A DNA stretch of 64,000 bases. Source: Caldilineae bacterium. GTDB taxonomy: Bacteria; Chloroflexota; Anaerolineae; Epilineales; Epilineaceae. This document shows positions 45,468 to 52,685 of this stretch, one piece after another. The stretch lies in NCBI GenBank assembly GCA_020634625.1, contig JACKBJ010000014.1, forward strand, positions 28,673 to 92,672. The letters run 5' to 3'. The position numbers and the translations under genes were made by a program. The notes below the pieces were generated by a model that saw only the letters and a program-made list of their open reading frames with translations, had not been told where the DNA came from and did no database searches. Within the stretch, counting starts at the first letter, position 1; each line of letters opens with the position of its first letter.

Positions 45468-46020
45468 CGTAGGCCCGCCGCAGCCAGTCGAGGACCTCGG
45501 GCGTGAGCGCCTCCGGCCCGTGGAGCTCGATGCGATGGCTGCACATGCCGCTCCACTTGTCGCCCTCGATGAGCAGGCCGCTGGCGGGCTGGCCCTTCAG
45601 GTTCAGGCCCAGGTCCATCCGGGACTTGGTGCTGGGCTGGATGATGCCGAACTGCCGGGCTCGGCGCAGGCTGACGTAGGCCTTCTTCGGCGCCAGCTCG
45701 ACATCCTCGCCGAAGGCGCCGACCGCCGCGACGAGCTGGTCGTAGAGCGGCTTCAGCTCCGGCTTCGCGGCGTACTGGGCGCGCACCAGCTCGTCGTCGG
45801 CGACCGGCCCGCCCTCCGCCTGCTGCCGGTAGAGCAGGGCGATCGTGTTGGCGAAGCCGTGGCTGACGCCATGCTCGCCCTTGAGCAGCTGCATGATCTG
45901 GCCGTGCTTCTCGAGCTTCCGCGCGCCGATGAGCGCAAACCAGGCCTCGAGCGACTTGCCGGTCTTCGCCGGCAGGTTGTCGAGCATCGTCCGCACCTGG
46001 GGGTCGTCCGCATAGCCCAT
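45454..46020 (-). CDS. DUF4287 / DUF5655 protein
   Basis: A 188-residue protein. N-terminal DUF4287: TGKSLEAWFALIGARKLEKHGQIMQLLKGEHGVSHGFANTIAL. C-terminal DUF5655-type domain: LKPLYDQLVAAVGAFGEDVELAPKKAYVSLRRARQFGIIQPSTKSRMDLGLNLKG and GDKWSGMCSHRIEL. This combination is widespread in bacteria; it is thought to be a nucleic-acid- or peptide-binding fold, and no activity is established. GAGGAGG precedes the ATG at 46020. It lies between XseB and a lipoprotein gene on the same strand; 190 bp (including a minisatellite) separates it from xseB. Confidence 0.85.
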   Translation of the reverse strand: MGYADDPQVRTMLDNLPAKTGKSLEAWFALIGARKLEKHGQIMQLLKGEHGVSHGFANTIALLYRQQAEGGPVADDELVRAQYAAKPELKPLYDQLVAAVGAFGEDVELAPKKAYVSLRRARQFGIIQPSTKSRMDLGLNLKGQPASGLLIEGDKWSGMCSHRIELHGPEALTPEVLDWLRRAYDAAG

Positions 46021-46062
46021 ATCCGCCTCCTCGCGATCGTGTGCCGGTCGGTGTGCGCGTCC

Positions 46063-46134
46063 GTGTTCGTGTTGGGGTTCGTGTTCGTGTTGGGGTTCGT
46101 GTTCGTGTTGGGGTTCGTGTTCGTGCCGGCGTTC
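46063..46134. repeat. 18-bp minisatellite between xseB and DUF4287 gene
   Basis: Three perfect 18-bp units (GTGTTCGTGTTGGGGTTC at 46063, 46081, 46099) and a fourth degenerate one (46117), in the leader of the DUF4287 gene. They encode no plausible protein (the frame would read Asn-Thr-Asn-Pro repeats). Copy number variation by slippage could alter expression. Confidence 0.85.
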
Positions 46135-46209
46135 GTGTTGGCGCTCGCGTCCGGGTTCCGTTTCCCGTCGGTCTCGGCACCCGGCCGCCGCGCATGGCCC
46201 AGGGCGGCG

Positions 46210-46509
46210 TCAGGGACCTCCCGCCTCGCCGCCGCCGATCTCCGTGACCCGCAGCTCCGCCGCCGACAGGAGATCGCCACAGCGCTCCGCCAGCTGGATG
46301 CCCCGCTCGAAGAGCCGGATGCTCTCGTCCAGCGGCAACGAGCCCGCCTCCATGCATTCGACCGCCAGCTCGAGCAGACCCTGGGCCGACTCGTAGCCCA
46401 GGCCGGCGATGGCTTCGGCATCGAGCTGCATCAAGGCGTCCAACGTCGGCTCGCCCGGCGCGCTCGCATCGCCCGGCCCGGCGCCCGGCTCCGGCGTTCC
46501 ATCGCTCAT
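46210..46509 (-). CDS. xseB: Exonuclease VII small subunit
   Basis: A 99-residue protein; the ~70 C-terminal residues match XseB (LDALMQLDAEAIAGLGYESAQGLLELAVECMEAGSLPLDESIRLFERGIQLAERCGDLLSAAELRVTEI, with the L-dESI-lfErGi--a--C---L--ae--V core). An N-terminal Pro/Gly/Ala extension (~25 residues) is extra. The start at 46509 overlaps the xseA stop (ATGA). It binds XseA to form the ssDNA exonuclease VII. Confidence 0.85.
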   Translation of the reverse strand: MSDGTPEPGAGPGDASAPGEPTLDALMQLDAEAIAGLGYESAQGLLELAVECMEAGSLPLDESIRLFERGIQLAERCGDLLSAAELRVTEIGGGEAGGP

Positions 46510-47732
46510 GCCTCGTCCTCCTCGTGGGTGTCGAACAAGCTCGGCTGACCGGCCACCAGGGCCTCGAAGCTGCCCTCGGCCACCCGGATGCGCAGGCCCT
46601 CGCACGCGTTCAGGTCACCGCTCCGGGTGACCGTGCGGCCGTCCGTCTTGCGCGTCACGTGCGCGTAGCCGCGCGCCAGCACCGCCTCGGGGCTCAAGGC
46701 CGCCAGGCGCTCGGCACGGGCCGCGAGCCCGGCCCGGCGCAGCCGCAGCTCGCCCTGCATGGCGCGCACCAGACGGGCCGTCCGCTGCGCCCGGCGCTCG
46801 CGGGCCTCGGCCAGCCGGCGCGCCGGCCCGGCCAGGGCCAGGCGCCGCCGCAGCGCGGCGAGCAGGTCCTCGGCGGCGCCAAGCCGAGCCGTCATCCGCC
46901 GGTCCAGCCGCATCCGCGCCCCGTCCAGCGCCAGGCGCAGCTCGTCGATGTCCGGCGTGGCCAGCTCGGCCGCCGCCGAAGGCGTCGGCGCGCGCAGGTC
47001 GGCCACGAAGTCGGCGATGCTGAAGTCGACCTCGTGGCCCACGCCCGAGATCAGGGGCACCGGGCAGGCCGCGATGGCCCGGGCCACGGCCTCGTCGTTG
47101 AAGGCCCACAGGTCCTCGAGGCTGCCGCCGCCACGGGTGACGATGACCAGGTCGACGCCGGCCCGGCCCAGCGCCTCGATGGCCGCCACGATCTGCGGCG
47201 GCGCCGCATCGCCCTGGACCTGGGTCGGCGCCAGCAGCACCTCGGCCACCGGCCAGCGCCGCGCCAGCACGTTGAGCACATCGCGCAGCGCCGCCGCCTG
47301 ACGGCTGGTGACGATGCCGATGCGCATCGGATAGGCCGGCAGGGCCCGCTTGCGCGCCGCGTCGAACAGCCCCTCGGCCTCCAGCTTGCGCTTCAGCGCT
47401 TCGAAGCGCGCGTGCAGATCGCCCTGGCCGGCCGGCTCCACCTGGTCGACCAGCAGCTGGTACTGCCCGCGCTCGGCGTAGACCGAGACCCGCCCGTGCA
47501 TCCGGAAGCGCCCGCCGTCCTCGGGCAGGTGCTGCTGCCGTTGGGCCTGGAACTTCCACATCACGCAGCCGATGGTCGCCTTCTCGTCCTTGAGCGAGAA
47601 GTACCAGTGGCCGCTGGCATAGGGCCGGCAGTTGGACACCTCGCCCTCGACCCAGACGTCCTCCAGCAGCGGGTCGCCCTCGAGCAGGTCCTTGATGTGG
47701 GCGCTCAGCTCGGCGATCGACAGCGGGTTCAC
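46506..47732 (-). CDS. xseA: Exonuclease VII large subunit
   Basis: A 408-residue XseA. N-terminal OB-fold (LLEDVWVEGEVSNCRPYASGHWYFSLKDEKATIGCVMW), then the catalytic region: RIGIVTSRQAAALRDVLNVLARRWP, DLVIVTRGGGSLEDLWAFNDEAVA, and PLISGVGHEVDFSIADFVADLRAPTPSAAAEL, followed by a coiled-coil (XseB-binding) segment and a C-terminal barrel. The start is GTG 47732 with GGAGG seven bases upstream, overlapping the previous gene by 4 bp. It degrades single-stranded DNA from either end without a metal requirement. Its operon with HerA/NurA is unusual. Confidence 0.95.
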   Translation of the reverse strand: MNPLSIAELSAHIKDLLEGDPLLEDVWVEGEVSNCRPYASGHWYFSLKDEKATIGCVMWKFQAQRQQHLPEDGGRFRMHGRVSVYAERGQYQLLVDQVEPAGQGDLHARFEALKRKLEAEGLFDAARKRALPAYPMRIGIVTSRQAAALRDVLNVLARRWPVAEVLLAPTQVQGDAAPPQIVAAIEALGRAGVDLVIVTRGGGSLEDLWAFNDEAVARAIAACPVPLISGVGHEVDFSIADFVADLRAPTPSAAAELATPDIDELRLALDGARMRLDRRMTARLGAAEDLLAALRRRLALAGPARRLAEARERRAQRTARLVRAMQGELRLRRAGLAARAERLAALSPEAVLARGYAHVTRKTDGRTVTRSGDLNACEGLRIRVAEGSFEALVAGQPSLFDTHEEDEA

Positions 47733-49051
47733 GCGAGCGCCTCCGGGTTGGCGCGATCCGCGTCCGGCGCCGCGTCCGGCGCCGCGTCCGGCATCTCGTC
47801 CCGGTCGCCGGTCTCGGCGGGCGCTTCCGGCCCATCCCGGTCGTCGTCGCCGATCTCGCCGCTGCCGTAGAGCGCCAGCACCCGGTCGCGCGCCGCCGCC
47901 ACCAGCTCGCGCTCGAGGGCGTCCTCGGCCGCGTTCAGGAAGCCCTCGGCCACCCGGGCGATCTCGCCGCGGGTGCTCACCGGCCCGGCGCCGGCATAGG
48001 GCATGTCGCCCGGCTCGGGCACCTCGATGGTCAGCAGGTGTCGGTCCAGGTCGAAGTAGAAGTTCAGCTCGCTGCCCAGCTGCCAGAGCTCGCGCAGGCG
48101 CAGCGCCTGATAGGCCGCCCGCTGCAGCGGGCCCTGCAGGCGCAGCTGCAGGATCTGGTCGGGCGCCGAGAAGGCCTGGATGCGTTCGGCCAGCCACTCG
48201 GTCGGCGCCTCGGCCGGCAGGTCCAGCGCGCTGATCGTCTCGCGCCGCATCGGCTGCGGGTCGGTGTGGATGTGCTTGGACCGCGCGCTCGGGCGCGGCC
48301 GGCCCGGGCGCAGCTCGATCTCGGCGAAGCCGCATTTCAGGTCCAGCTCGCCGAAGCTCAGCCGCTCGGTCGGCCCCGGGAAGAGCAGCTTCACCCCGCC
48401 GATCTCCATCTCGCGCGCCGTGTGGATGTGGCCCACCAGGAGCTGGTCGACCACGCCCTCGAGCGCCGCGATCGAGGCCTGGCGGATGGTCGCCTCCTCG
48501 GCCAGCGGGCTCAGCGTGCCCTCGACGGCGTAGTGGGTCACCAGGATGGCGTAGTCCACGCCGGCCGGGCGGGCGATCGGCTCGACCAGGCGCTCGAAGG
48601 GGTCGGCGTCGCGCGGCAGGCGCGGATCGGGCGGCAGGCCGCCGATGGCCAGGCGCAGGCCGCCCAGCTCGCCGGTCCACCAGGCGACCCGGGTGGGGTC
48701 GACGAAGACCTCGGCCAGGCGCACCTTCTCGAAGAGCCGCTGCGGCGTCGAGCCGGCCAGCCGGGTCTTGGGGATGTCGTGGTTGCCGCCGATCAGGAAG
48801 GTGCGCAGGCCGGCGTCGCCCAGGCGCTGGAACTGCTCGGCCGCCCAGGTCAGCTCGGTGGCGCGCGGGTTGGGCCCGTCGAAGAGGTCGCCGCCGTGGA
48901 TGTAGACGTCGGCCTGGCTCGACAGGGCGTAGTCGACGCTCTCGCGCCAGGCTTCGCGCAGCTGCTGGCGACGCCGCGCCAGCTGGTCGGGCGTCATGCG
49001 GGCATAGTGCTTGTTCAGATGGCTGTCGGAGGCGAAGACGATGCGCGGCAT
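47729..49051 (-). CDS. SbcD/Mre11-like metallophosphoesterase nuclease
   Basis: A 440-residue calcineurin-like nuclease. Phosphodiesterase motifs: I VFASDSHLN (D9, H11), II YIHGGDLFDG, III LIGGNHDIPKT, IV LVTHYA, V VGHIHTARE. After ~270 residues a second domain (DFDLDRHLLTIEVPEPG..) is similar in length to the Mre11/SbcD capping region but is not clearly related. No SbcC/Rad50 gene is nearby, and the C-terminal tail is acidic (EIGDDDRDGPEAPAETGDRDEMPDAAPDA). The start at 49051 has GAGGAG upstream. It likely makes or processes DNA ends in the same pathway as HerA-NurA. Confidence 0.88.
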   Translation of the reverse strand: MPRIVFASDSHLNKHYARMTPDQLARRRQQLREAWRESVDYALSSQADVYIHGGDLFDGPNPRATELTWAAEQFQRLGDAGLRTFLIGGNHDIPKTRLAGSTPQRLFEKVRLAEVFVDPTRVAWWTGELGGLRLAIGGLPPDPRLPRDADPFERLVEPIARPAGVDYAILVTHYAVEGTLSPLAEEATIRQASIAALEGVVDQLLVGHIHTAREMEIGGVKLLFPGPTERLSFGELDLKCGFAEIELRPGRPRPSARSKHIHTDPQPMRRETISALDLPAEAPTEWLAERIQAFSAPDQILQLRLQGPLQRAAYQALRLRELWQLGSELNFYFDLDRHLLTIEVPEPGDMPYAGAGPVSTRGEIARVAEGFLNAAEDALERELVAAARDRVLALYGSGEIGDDDRDGPEAPAETGDRDEMPDAAPDAAPDADRANPEALA

Positions 49052-49056
49052 GGGGC

Positions 49057-50916
49057 TCAGATCTCCTCGCGCCAGGGCTGTCGGCCGCGGGCCGCGCGCT
49101 CGGCCTCGGCGCGGCCGGCGAAGCGCTCGACGCCCAGCTCGGCCCGGGCCTGCGTCAAGGCCTCGACCAGGTCGATGTCGCTGCCGCCCTCGTCGCTCTC
49201 GCGGCGGCGCACGCGGACCATCACCGGCACCCGCACCGTCGGCCCCAGCACCACCGCCTCGCCCACGTTCAGGCCCGGCAGGTCGGCCAACAGGCTCTCG
49301 GAGATGCTCTCGGATGCGCGCCGGACCGCGTTCTGATCCTCGGGGTTGGTCAGGCGCATGATGATCTGGCTGCCGCACTGCGAGAGCGTGTCCTGGTGCA
49401 CCCGGTAGGGCCGCTGGGTGACCAGCACCAGGAAGATGCCGAACTTGCGGCCCTCGCTGGCCACCCGCTTGAGCCACCAGCCGGCCCGGCCCTCGTCCTT
49501 GCCGGCCGGCACGAAGTTGTGCGCTTCCTCCAGCACCAGGAAGACCGGCCGCGCCAGGCCGTCGCGGGTGGCCGTCTTCCAGACCTCGCTGACGATCTTG
49601 GTCACCAGGAAGTCGGCGATCTTGCGGTCGACGCCCGAGAGGTCGACCGCCGAGAGGCGCATCGGCCGCAGCAGGGCCGCCAGCGGCACGTCCTCGAAGC
49701 CCCAGATGCCCAGGGCGGACAGGAAGTCGATGTACTTGATGGCCTTGGCCGCGCCGGCGATGGCGTCGTCGCCGGGCGGCCGCGCCGCGCGGCGGCCGCC
49801 GTTCGCGCCAGCGCCCGCCTGGCGCGCCTGCTGCCGAGCATCGGCCCGCTGGCGCGCCCGCTCGGCCGGATCGCCGAACCAGTCGTCCGGATCGTCCGAC
49901 TCGGGCAGCTCGGCCTCCCGATCCAGCTCCGCCTCGCCCCCCAGGAAGCGCTCGACGTCGAAGCCGGCCTCGGCCCGGCCCTCGGGCGGCAGGCCGGACA
50001 GGCCGGCGATCTGCTCCAGCTCGGCCCGCAGGTCCTCCGGGCTGTAGTCGCTGCCGGCCAGGCGCTCGACCGCCGTGCGCACGGCGTAGCGGATGTTGGT
50101 CGCCTTCTCGGTGATGCCGGCCAGGTCGCAGAGCTCGTCGACGTCCAGGCCGCTGAAGCGCACGCTGAGGTGCTCGACCCGGCCGATCTCGGCATCCGCG
50201 ATGCGGTTCTTCTGCTCGTTGGGCACCCGGTAGACCTGCACCCGCTCGGCGAAGGGCGTCGGCTGCTTCTCGGGCGTGCGGCCCATCAGCACGTAGTCGC
50301 TGTTGGGGTCGAAGACCAGCACCGTGCCGCCCAGCTGCAGCAGCTGCTCGAGCAGCACGCCGACGGTGTAGCTCTTGCCGGCGCCGGTCTGGGCGATCAC
50401 CGCCATGTGCCGGCGCAGGCCGTTGGGGTCCATCAGCACCTCGACGCCCGGCCGGTTGATCAGGGAGCCGATGTGCAGGCCGCTGCTGACGCCCTTGCCG
50501 AAGAAGGCGCGCAGCATGGCGTCCGGCGCGCGCTCGACGACGGCGCCCGGCATGGCCGCGCCGCGCGGCAGGCGCACCGAGCGCGTCTCCGGGTCCAGGT
50601 AGCCCAACACCTTGGCCTCGCCCAGCACCACCGGCGGGGAGGCTCCCAGCCGGCGCAGGATGGCCTCGACCTCGGCGAAGCTCATCGACGGCGACAGCAG
50701 CCGGCTGTTGACGCTCAGGCTGGACACCTGGGCCAGGATGTCGATCGCGCGCGGCGCGCCCTCGGCGCCGGCCTCCTGCACCCCGCGCAGGCAGACGTAC
50801 TCCAGGCGCGGCGGGGCCATGTCGGGCGTGGTGACGAAGGCGAAGGCGTCGGTGCGCACCTCGCCGACGACGTAGCCGACGGCGGCCTCGGGGCCGGGGC
50901 GGGCTTCATGGGGCAT
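49057..50916 (-). CDS. herA: HerA-like DNA translocase / helicase
   Basis: A 619-residue FtsK/HerA-superfamily ATPase. N-terminal HAS-like beta barrel (~1-110), Walker A AQTGAGKSYT (K181), and after an inserted charged segment (~325-390, DRDRE / DDPDDWFG / Ala-Arg-rich) Walker B RPVFLVLEEAHNF (E463-E464), then VASEGRKFGIFLVLVTQRPYRVHQDTLSQCGSQI with the glutamine/arginine sensor region. It is a hexameric translocase that pairs with NurA. The charged insert is longer than usual for HerA. Start ATG 50916; the stop is 5 bp from the nuclease gene start. Confidence 0.93.
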   Translation of the reverse strand: MPHEARPGPEAAVGYVVGEVRTDAFAFVTTPDMAPPRLEYVCLRGVQEAGAEGAPRAIDILAQVSSLSVNSRLLSPSMSFAEVEAILRRLGASPPVVLGEAKVLGYLDPETRSVRLPRGAAMPGAVVERAPDAMLRAFFGKGVSSGLHIGSLINRPGVEVLMDPNGLRRHMAVIAQTGAGKSYTVGVLLEQLLQLGGTVLVFDPNSDYVLMGRTPEKQPTPFAERVQVYRVPNEQKNRIADAEIGRVEHLSVRFSGLDVDELCDLAGITEKATNIRYAVRTAVERLAGSDYSPEDLRAELEQIAGLSGLPPEGRAEAGFDVERFLGGEAELDREAELPESDDPDDWFGDPAERARQRADARQQARQAGAGANGGRRAARPPGDDAIAGAAKAIKYIDFLSALGIWGFEDVPLAALLRPMRLSAVDLSGVDRKIADFLVTKIVSEVWKTATRDGLARPVFLVLEEAHNFVPAGKDEGRAGWWLKRVASEGRKFGIFLVLVTQRPYRVHQDTLSQCGSQIIMRLTNPEDQNAVRRASESISESLLADLPGLNVGEAVVLGPTVRVPVMVRVRRRESDEGGSDIDLVEALTQARAELGVERFAGRAEAERAARGRQPWREEI

Positions 50917-50946
50917 GGTCGGCTCCCTCGGGGCGGGCGGCGCGGC

Positions 50947-52053
50947 TCACAGGAAGCGCCGGCTGGAGCGGTCCGGCCGCAGCGGCAGCGCGAGCATCTG
51001 GCCGATGAGCGGCAGGTAGACCTCGGCGGCGACCTGGCGCCTCAGGCGCACCTCGCGATCGACGCTGTAGAGCAGGGCATTGTAGACCTCCGGGCCGCCG
51101 TAGTCCTGGCGCAGGTGCTCGACGGTTCGGCTCAGGGCGTCCGCGCCGCCGGGCAGCGGCCGGCCGCGCATGGGATCGGCCAGGGTGGTCTCGTCGCCGG
51201 CCTGCCAGCCCGGCAGGTCGACCCGCAGGACCTCGTCCCAGGGCGAGAGGCGGATGAAGCAGCTGGCGATGGCCGGCGCCCGGCGCAGGTCCTCGCGCTC
51301 GAGCAGGGCCGCCGAGCCGCCGGTGAAGCCCCAGCGGCCCAAGAGCACCGGCGCGCTGAGGCCGGTCCGGCCCTCGGTCCAGCGCTGCAGCATGCCCGAG
51401 TCGGAGACGTCGGCCGGGATCTGGGCGCCGCTCGGCGCGGGCCCGGCCTCGAGCCAGATCTTGGCGTGGGTGGCCTCGCGGCTGGTCTTGGCGATGGCCA
51501 CCAGGTCGATGCGGCGCTCGCGGGCCACCTGCATCAGGCGCAGGTAGCGCTCGAGCACCAGCTCCGGCAGGTCGCGCAGCGCGTCCTCGTCCTCGGCCGA
51601 AGGAAAGAGCTGGGGCAGCAGGCCGTAGAGCGCGCCGTCGAGGTAGAGCAGGCTGCCCTCGGGCAGCCGGTGCGCGGCTACCTCGGCCGCCAGGCTCAGC
51701 TCGCGGTAGCGCTGCACCAGGTCGGCGAAGCGGGCGGCGGTCGGTCGGGGCGTGGTCGGCGGCAGCACTTGCACGTCGACCTGGCTGTCCTCGAAGGCGT
51801 CCTGGCCGATGCACAGGGCCTGGGCGATGATCAGGTAGCTGCCGTTGTCGAGGTCGATCTGGCTCAGGCTGCCGTCGACGGCATAGGCCGGCCGCATCGC
51901 CGCGCCCGAGCGCGCCGGGAGCGCCTGCCAGTGCCGGCTCACGAAGGCGCCCAGGTCGAGCGCCGATGGCCGACCTTCGGGGCGCAGGCCCTCGAGCAAC
52001 GCGGACCGGTTCTCGTCCACCACCCGGCTCAGCTTGTCGAGGAAGTCGGCCAT
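50947..52053 (-). CDS. nurA: NurA-domain 5'-3' nuclease
   Basis: A 368-residue NurA nuclease. The metal-site Asp is visible in YAVDGSLSQIDLDNGSYLI (D60), with a second conserved Asp in SLLYLDGALYGL (D139) and the AIAKTSREATHAKIW segment. In archaea NurA and HerA make 3' overhangs at double-strand breaks with Mre11-Rad50. Here the gene is first in the operon with HerA 30 bp downstream, and has its own promoter (52089-52117). The protein is of ordinary length for the family. Confidence 0.9.
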   Translation of the reverse strand: MADFLDKLSRVVDENRSALLEGLRPEGRPSALDLGAFVSRHWQALPARSGAAMRPAYAVDGSLSQIDLDNGSYLIIAQALCIGQDAFEDSQVDVQVLPPTTPRPTAARFADLVQRYRELSLAAEVAAHRLPEGSLLYLDGALYGLLPQLFPSAEDEDALRDLPELVLERYLRLMQVARERRIDLVAIAKTSREATHAKIWLEAGPAPSGAQIPADVSDSGMLQRWTEGRTGLSAPVLLGRWGFTGGSAALLEREDLRRAPAIASCFIRLSPWDEVLRVDLPGWQAGDETTLADPMRGRPLPGGADALSRTVEHLRQDYGGPEVYNALLYSVDREVRLRRQVAAEVYLPLIGQMLALPLRPDRSSRRFL

Positions 52054-52088
52054 GCAGCCCCCGGGCTCGAACGGAACACCTGTTCGAG

Positions 52089-52117
52089 ATGATAGGGCCG
52101 GCCGGGGCCGGCGTCAA
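52089..52117 (-). promoter_or_regulatory. Promoter of the nurA-herA operon
   Basis: On the minus strand: TTGACG (52117-52112), 17-bp spacer, TATCAT (52094-52089), about 35 bp before the nurA start codon at 52053. Near-consensus sigma-70 elements with ideal spacing. Confidence 0.7.
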
Positions 52118-52137
52118 TCCGGCGCGGCGCCCGCCGA

Positions 52138-52476
52138 CTACATGATCTTGCGGCGGGCCCGGAAGAAGTAGAGCACCAGCAGCACCGCCACCAGCTCGAC
52201 CGACGCGAACTGCAGCCGCAGCCGCACGCTGCCGGCGAGGGAGGCCAGCATCTCGGGGCCGAAGAAGCTCAGGTTGTCGCGCCAGCCCTGCGATTCGAGG
52301 ATGTAGCCGGCGCGCAGCGCGCCCAGGAGCACGAAGGCGGCGGTCCAGCCCAGGTCGGTCGTCTGCTTGAAGGCACGGTAGCTGGAGTAGGCGACCAGCG
52401 CGGAGAGGAACCAGATGACCGCCGTCAGGCCGTGGATCCACATCAGGGTCGTCAGCTGCTGGGCGATCGCGTCCAT
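52138..52476 (-). CDS. Small membrane protein
   Basis: A 112-residue protein with three predicted transmembrane helices (LMWIHGLTAVIWFLSALVAYSSYR, LGWTAAFVLLGALRAGYIL, LQFASVELVAVLLVLYFFRARRK). ATG 52476 has GGAGGAG upstream and a consensus promoter. No family is recognised; the His in the first helix (IHGLTA) and the terminal RARRKIM are the only notable residues. Confidence 0.6.
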   Translation of the reverse strand: MDAIAQQLTTLMWIHGLTAVIWFLSALVAYSSYRAFKQTTDLGWTAAFVLLGALRAGYILESQGWRDNLSFFGPEMLASLAGSVRLRLQFASVELVAVLLVLYFFRARRKIM

Positions 52477-52518
52477 GGGGCTCTCCTCCGCGGTTGGGGC
52501 CGGCTGGCCTGGCCGGCG

Positions 52519-52547
52519 AGTATATCGGAGCCCTCCGGGGGTGTCAA
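52519..52547 (-). promoter_or_regulatory. Consensus sigma-70 promoter of small membrane protein gene
   Basis: Minus strand TTGACA (52547-52542), 17-bp spacer, TATACT (52524-52519). The -35 is perfect and the -10 differs from consensus by one base. The strongest promoter seen in the window. It faces away from the promoter of the ligase gene at 52577-52605. Confidence 0.75.
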
Positions 52548-52576
52548 CGGGGTCCCAGGCCGGTCGGGCGCGACCA

Positions 52577-52605
52577 TTGAGCCCGCCGGCGCCGGGGCGT
52601 AGAAT
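52577..52605 (+). promoter_or_regulatory. Promoter of the acyl-CoA synthetase gene
   Basis: TTGAGC (52577-52582), 17-bp spacer, TAGAAT (52600-52605), 81 bp upstream of the ATG at 52686. Divergent from the promoter at 52519-52547, with only 30 bp between the two -35 elements, so one regulator bound here could affect both. Confidence 0.65.
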
Positions 52606-52685
52606 GCCGGGGCAGCACGCCTTCGACCGCCGGTAGACGCCCGGCTCCGCCGCCCCCGCGGCGAGGCCGGCAGGGAGACTGAGCC

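Noticed and set aside
45753..46421. Asn-Thr-Pro repeat protein at the minisatellite
   Set aside because: The frame crosses both DUF4287 and xseB in a different phase. Repeats are explained by the 18-bp DNA repeat.
46210..52117. HerA-based anti-phage defence island (e.g. Sir2-HerA or similar)
   Set aside because: The partner genes are NurA, Mre11-like and ExoVII subunits, not Sir2, DUF4297 or other known defence effectors. DNA end processing is the simpler reading. A defence role is not excluded.
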